Below are positions 60,521 through 64,000 of a stretch of DNA of 64,000 bases, in pieces. Source of the stretch: Limanda limanda. Taxonomy: Eukaryota > Chordata > Actinopteri > Pleuronectiformes > Pleuronectidae. The stretch is taken from the NCBI RefSeq assembly GCF_963576545.1, contig NC_083639.1, forward strand, positions 22,538,118-22,602,117. Direction: 5' to 3'. Each line of letters starts with the position of its first letter. Positions within the stretch are counted from its first letter, which is position 1. A program made the position numbers and the translations under genes. The notes beneath the pieces are model-generated. The model was not told the DNA's origin. It made no database searches and saw nothing but the letters and a program-made list of their open reading frames with translations.

Positions 60521-63461
60521 ATGGCAAACGCGACGCTTCAGTCGTTGAACGTGTTTCTGACGGAGAGGTTATCCTCCACTGCGCTGGACATCTACGGGTT
60601 CATGGAGAAGACTCTCACGGACTACCAGGAGGAAGTGAACCGGACCAAGCAGGAGAACCAGAGGCTGCAGCGGCTGCTGGACCTGATCTACAAGCCGGAG
60701 ATCAGACTGCACAGGGCGGGTAGGTGTCTGACTGTGCACGGCACCTTTAGCGAAGCAGCACCACGTTACAGTACACGTTACAGTACACAAGTTAAAACGC
60801 ACGGTGTTCTAGCTGGTGGCAGTGGGCGTGTCCAGAAGGATTACCAGCCTTTGCTACTTCCGGGAAATTTTCTAAATAATTTTAAAGCTTTTAAATTCCA
60901 CTTGAAATAGAAGGTTAGTCATACAGTTCCGCTCCAACATTTAATAAATGGTTCATTTCTAAATTCAGCAAAGTCTTTATATACGTTCTAAGCATAGTTA
61001 CGCTAATTAGTAATGTTAGCCACTCATTTAAAGCAGAACTACACTTCCGGTTTTATTCTGAAAAAGGAGGCAAACTGAAATATATTTTAGTGGTAGCCTA
61101 TGTGCTGGCCCAATACCTGAATATATACTTACTTTATGTTGGTTATTCCTTTTACAAATCACCAGTCTGTCTGTTGTCATTATTTATTTGATCCCATAAG
61201 CAAGTTTATGAAATAAACTTTTTAAATTAGTCCCTTCCCAACTTAAAATATGTTTGGTAGATGAGTAACCACACCCTCTTTGCACTGGATGTCCTTCACC
61301 CACCAATAGTAACTTCCTTGCTGTGTTTGCCCTGAATGTACACTTCTGTAAAGGAGTGGTTTCTGAAGCTGTGGTCTTGGTTAGGGAGAAGTTTTGTCTA
61401 AGACACAAACTCTACTATGACATGATATAAACAAGGCCAATGAAAGAAAATTATGGCCCACAGCAAGCTCTCAACGCTATCTGCTCCGGCTCTTCATACA
61501 GTGTATACGTTTTTCAAATTCTATTGTTTTTACCCATTCTCTGGTTAAATGTGTCCGATTTAGGGCTCCGCGATATAGCAAAAAAAATTAAAATCGCCAT
61601 ATGTTTTTTATAAATTTGGGCTTCAACACGGTGTAAATGACCTGGTTTTGCCTTCTGATCATTGATCAGCTGTGGGTCATACAGGAAACTGTGTTTTCAC
61701 AAAGTCACTGACCGGTAGCTTCACGTGAAGGCGCTCTGATCTCACTGTGTAGTGGAGTGTGTGTCTGTGCTCGGAGCAGGTTGGAGTTTACACACACAAG
61801 CCTCCTCTCTCGCTGGAGTGAACGTTGGTCAAGTTCATCATTTGTAAACTGATTTGTTCGGTTCAGCGTTCAGAATATGAACAAACGGACAATAATCGTC
61901 TCTGAACTCTCGTCAACTCGCTAGGATTCTTCACCTCTTTCTCTCTGTGCACTCTGAGTCTCTACCCTCCTGATACAAAAATATGCTTGGGCGCAGGAGT
62001 TTTCTGGATGGGGGGGGGAGTGAGAGGTCTGTTGTGAGAGGGGCAGGAGAAGAGAGAAGCAAAACTTTCATGCTGACGGCTTAAAATTTTCACGTGACAA
62101 TTTATACTCAATGGTTGCAAAATAGTTATTTTATACATCGCTGGTGGAACTCTGAGTATATTATATATATCGCCCAGACGCCCCCCCCCCCCTAGTCTGA
62201 TGACACGGTTTGTGTGTGTACGTGTGTTTGGATATCTGCGTGTCGGAGAGAGAGGAAGAGAGCAAATGAATGCACACGCAGCTATTAAGGCAGATTCATC
62301 TCATTTAAGAATAATATTGATCAGTGTCGTTATTGTGGCGTCATTTCAGACAAATCAACCTTTAAACTAGTCAGCTGAGAGAGAGGGGGGGGCGGGGAGC
62401 GGATTAAATGTGTGTGCGCCATTACCTTTCCTCCAAGTTCTGAGACTATCATACAGAGGCTACGTGAACTACCATGCTGCGGTAATATGTTGCTTTATTA
62501 CCCCTGCGAGACAAAATACATATACCATCACAGCCCTATGTCTGTTGTGTTTTCTAATGTGTTCTTGTATTCGACTACTCTGCTGCTGTTAGGATGACAG
62601 TTCACAGCTGGGTTCATTCAAGTATCCAAACATCTAGTTCATGTGTAATCAGAGAAATGCTTTACCCAAAAAAAACAACACAAAGAAAACGTTTTCCTAT
62701 CCACTGTTACAGATTCAAGGCAGATCGATTTGTCCACACTGGAGGTTTGTGTTCAGGACGAGCAGACACAGACGGAATCTATTCCCAAGGAGGAGCCGGA
62801 TGACACAGACAATCTGACTCCAGTAGTCACAGTTGGAGAGAATGAAGAAAATCAGATGCCAGAGAGGCTAACTCAAGTTGAGACAGGTGGCGAGCACGGT
62901 GAATATGCAGCGCCACACAACCGGACTCAAGTCATCACAGATGGAGAGCAAACAGGACAGGAGGAACGGTCACAATACGAGCAGACACCATCTTCAGGAT
63001 ATACCAAGAAGAAGAACAGGTTTTATTGTAATATCTGCTGTCTGTCTTTTTTTAAAAAGGCAGAAGTAATTTGCCACCTTGCAAATCATGCGGGAAACGG
63101 ATTACTGAAGTCCACCAGTACAGGGCTCGATTGCATTGATTGTGGCAGAAAATTCAAAAGCAAAAGTCAAATGATCATTCACATGAGCACACACTCCGGC
63201 GAGAAATTGTTTGCCTGTTCCATTTGTGGCAAAAGATATAAATTCGAATGTAGCATGAAAGTGCACATGCAGAGTCACAACGTGGAAAGGCGGTTCGGCT
63301 GCGACGTCTGTGGGAAACGCTTCCACCGAGCTTTCTGCCTGAAAAGTCATTTGAATAACCGTCACAGAGACTACAAGGCAGATGGGAGCAGCAAACGCTT
63401 CACGCAAGAGGAAAGCCCACAGCATCTCCTCTGCGGACCACTGCTAGATGGGCAACTCTGA
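60521..63461 (+). CDS. C2H2 zinc-finger protein with four fingers, two coding exons
   Basis: Exon 1 (60521-60719, 66 codons plus one base) begins MANATLQSLNVFLTERLSST and continues as a predicted amphipathic/coiled-coil helix (FMEKTLTDYQEEVNRTKQEN) typical of the N-terminus of many fish zinc-finger proteins. Exon 2 (62713-63461) starts after a CTGTTACAG acceptor and joins in frame (GAT codon across the junction). Together they give 315 residues: an acidic linker with an IPKEEPDD sumoylation-like site, then four C2H2 fingers from residue 172 (CNIC, CIDC, CSIC, CDVC), the second and third joined by HSGEKLF. It is probably nuclear and DNA-binding; the target is unknown and I cannot name an orthologue. 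A GTG codon 15 bp upstream is not the start. More exons could lie in the 2-kb intron. Confidence 0.88.
61560..62546. mobile_element. Possible hAT-like element in the zinc-finger gene intron
   Basis: The left side starts TAGGGCTCCGCGATATAGC and the right side ends ATACCATCACAGCCCTA, partial inverted termini resembling 'GGGCTGGGCGATAT' ends of fish hAT elements. The body has a C-run (about 62180) and 'cttcacgtgaaggcgctctgatctc', similar to 4430-4460. No target-site duplication could be matched, so the limits are tentative. Confidence 0.4.
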
Positions 63462-63706
63462 GGCCAAAGAGTTAAAACCATCCTTTCTTTTATCCTTAAG
63501 ATATTTTTTTCGGCTTTTTGCCTTCATTACGAGTGTTAGCGTGAAATGTGGAGAGAGGGCAGGTAAGACAAGCTGAAGGAGGGCTCAAGCCTCTGTATGG
63601 TGCAGAATTTATTCTTTTTAGGATTGTTTAAATATTTGAAGTTGACAGGCTTCCACAAGATGGCTTAATTTCATAGTTAACAGCTGTTAAAGTGTGGAAA
63701 GCTGCA

Positions 63707-63712
63707 AATAAA
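63707..63712 (+). terminator. Poly(A) signal of the zinc-finger gene
   Basis: AATAAA lies 246 nt after the zinc-finger stop codon on the same strand, a normal 3' UTR length. Confidence 0.55.
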
Positions 63713-64000
63713 AGGGATTACAAGGATTACAGGGATTTACCTTTTTACATGGGCTTTTTAGTTTAATTGTTCTTTAAAGAATTTTACTGAGTTGACTTGA
63801 CCTTCATTAAGTTCTGACGGTTATCAATGTGCCACTCTGGTCTTATTGGCTAGAAAACTGCAACAACAATAATAAGTAAATACTGGTGTTCTATTGAATT
63901 TGTGTATTTGGGTGTTGCAAGATTAAAAAAATGAGTGATATATTCAGATTTGCCAATAATATGCCAATGTGCCAGTTGTGCTTTAAAGTGACCTACAGTG

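Overview
The window is nuclear DNA from a bony fish, most likely a spiny-rayed teleost. Coding sequence is split by introns with GT/AG splice sites, gene density is low, and the spacers are full of repeats typical of teleost genomes: LINE tails ending in TTGAATC or TTAGATT repeats, Tc1-like and hAT fragments, Ty3/gypsy remnants, tRNA-like SINEs and GT/GA microsatellites. There are no operons, CRISPR arrays or bacterial features. Five protein-coding genes could be assembled exon by exon. || Layout. 1-25.8 kb: no host gene was recognised. It holds decayed mobile elements: a LINE at 3.0-3.9 kb, a Tc1-like end at 11.6 kb, SINE-like pieces near 9.0, 12.1, 12.5 and 20.6 kb, a hAT piece with a BED finger at 13.5-13.9 kb, a 15.2-15.7 kb repeat and an RLE-type LINE at 17.1-18.0 kb. 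25.87-31.54 kb (minus): pdrg1, five coding exons, complete, with a non-autonomous hAT element in its last intron. 34.06-35.19 kb (minus): a chemerin-receptor-like GPCR (cmklr1) in one coding exon, lying between two oppositely oriented copies of a 'GGGCCCGAGCAC' element. The copy upstream of it carries a four-unit minisatellite, each unit with a CTCF-consensus motif. 39.5-40.7 kb: a gypsy RT/RNase H piece joined to one LTR. 43.67-46.82 kb (minus): a FAM217B-like gene in three coding exons. 46-48.5 kb: two locally duplicated blocks. 48.98-49.64 kb: a 5'-truncated LINE with a clear 13-bp target-site duplication. 50.08-58.38 kb (minus): sixteen in-frame exons encoding the carrier and aldehyde dehydrogenase part of a 10-formyltetrahydrofolate dehydrogenase (aldh1l1-like). 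58.7-60.35 kb: two LINE pieces in opposite orientation. 60.52-63.46 kb (plus): a four-finger C2H2 zinc-finger gene. || The genes do not form a pathway: they are a prefoldin-like chaperone subunit, a chemoattractant-type receptor, a protein of unknown function, a folate enzyme and a probable DNA-binding protein. The main structural puzzles are that about 286 N-terminal residues of the folate enzyme are not found before an oppositely oriented zinc-finger gene begins, and that the cmklr1 locus is framed by inverted repeats carrying tandem CTCF-like motifs. I found no convincing undescribed multi-gene system.
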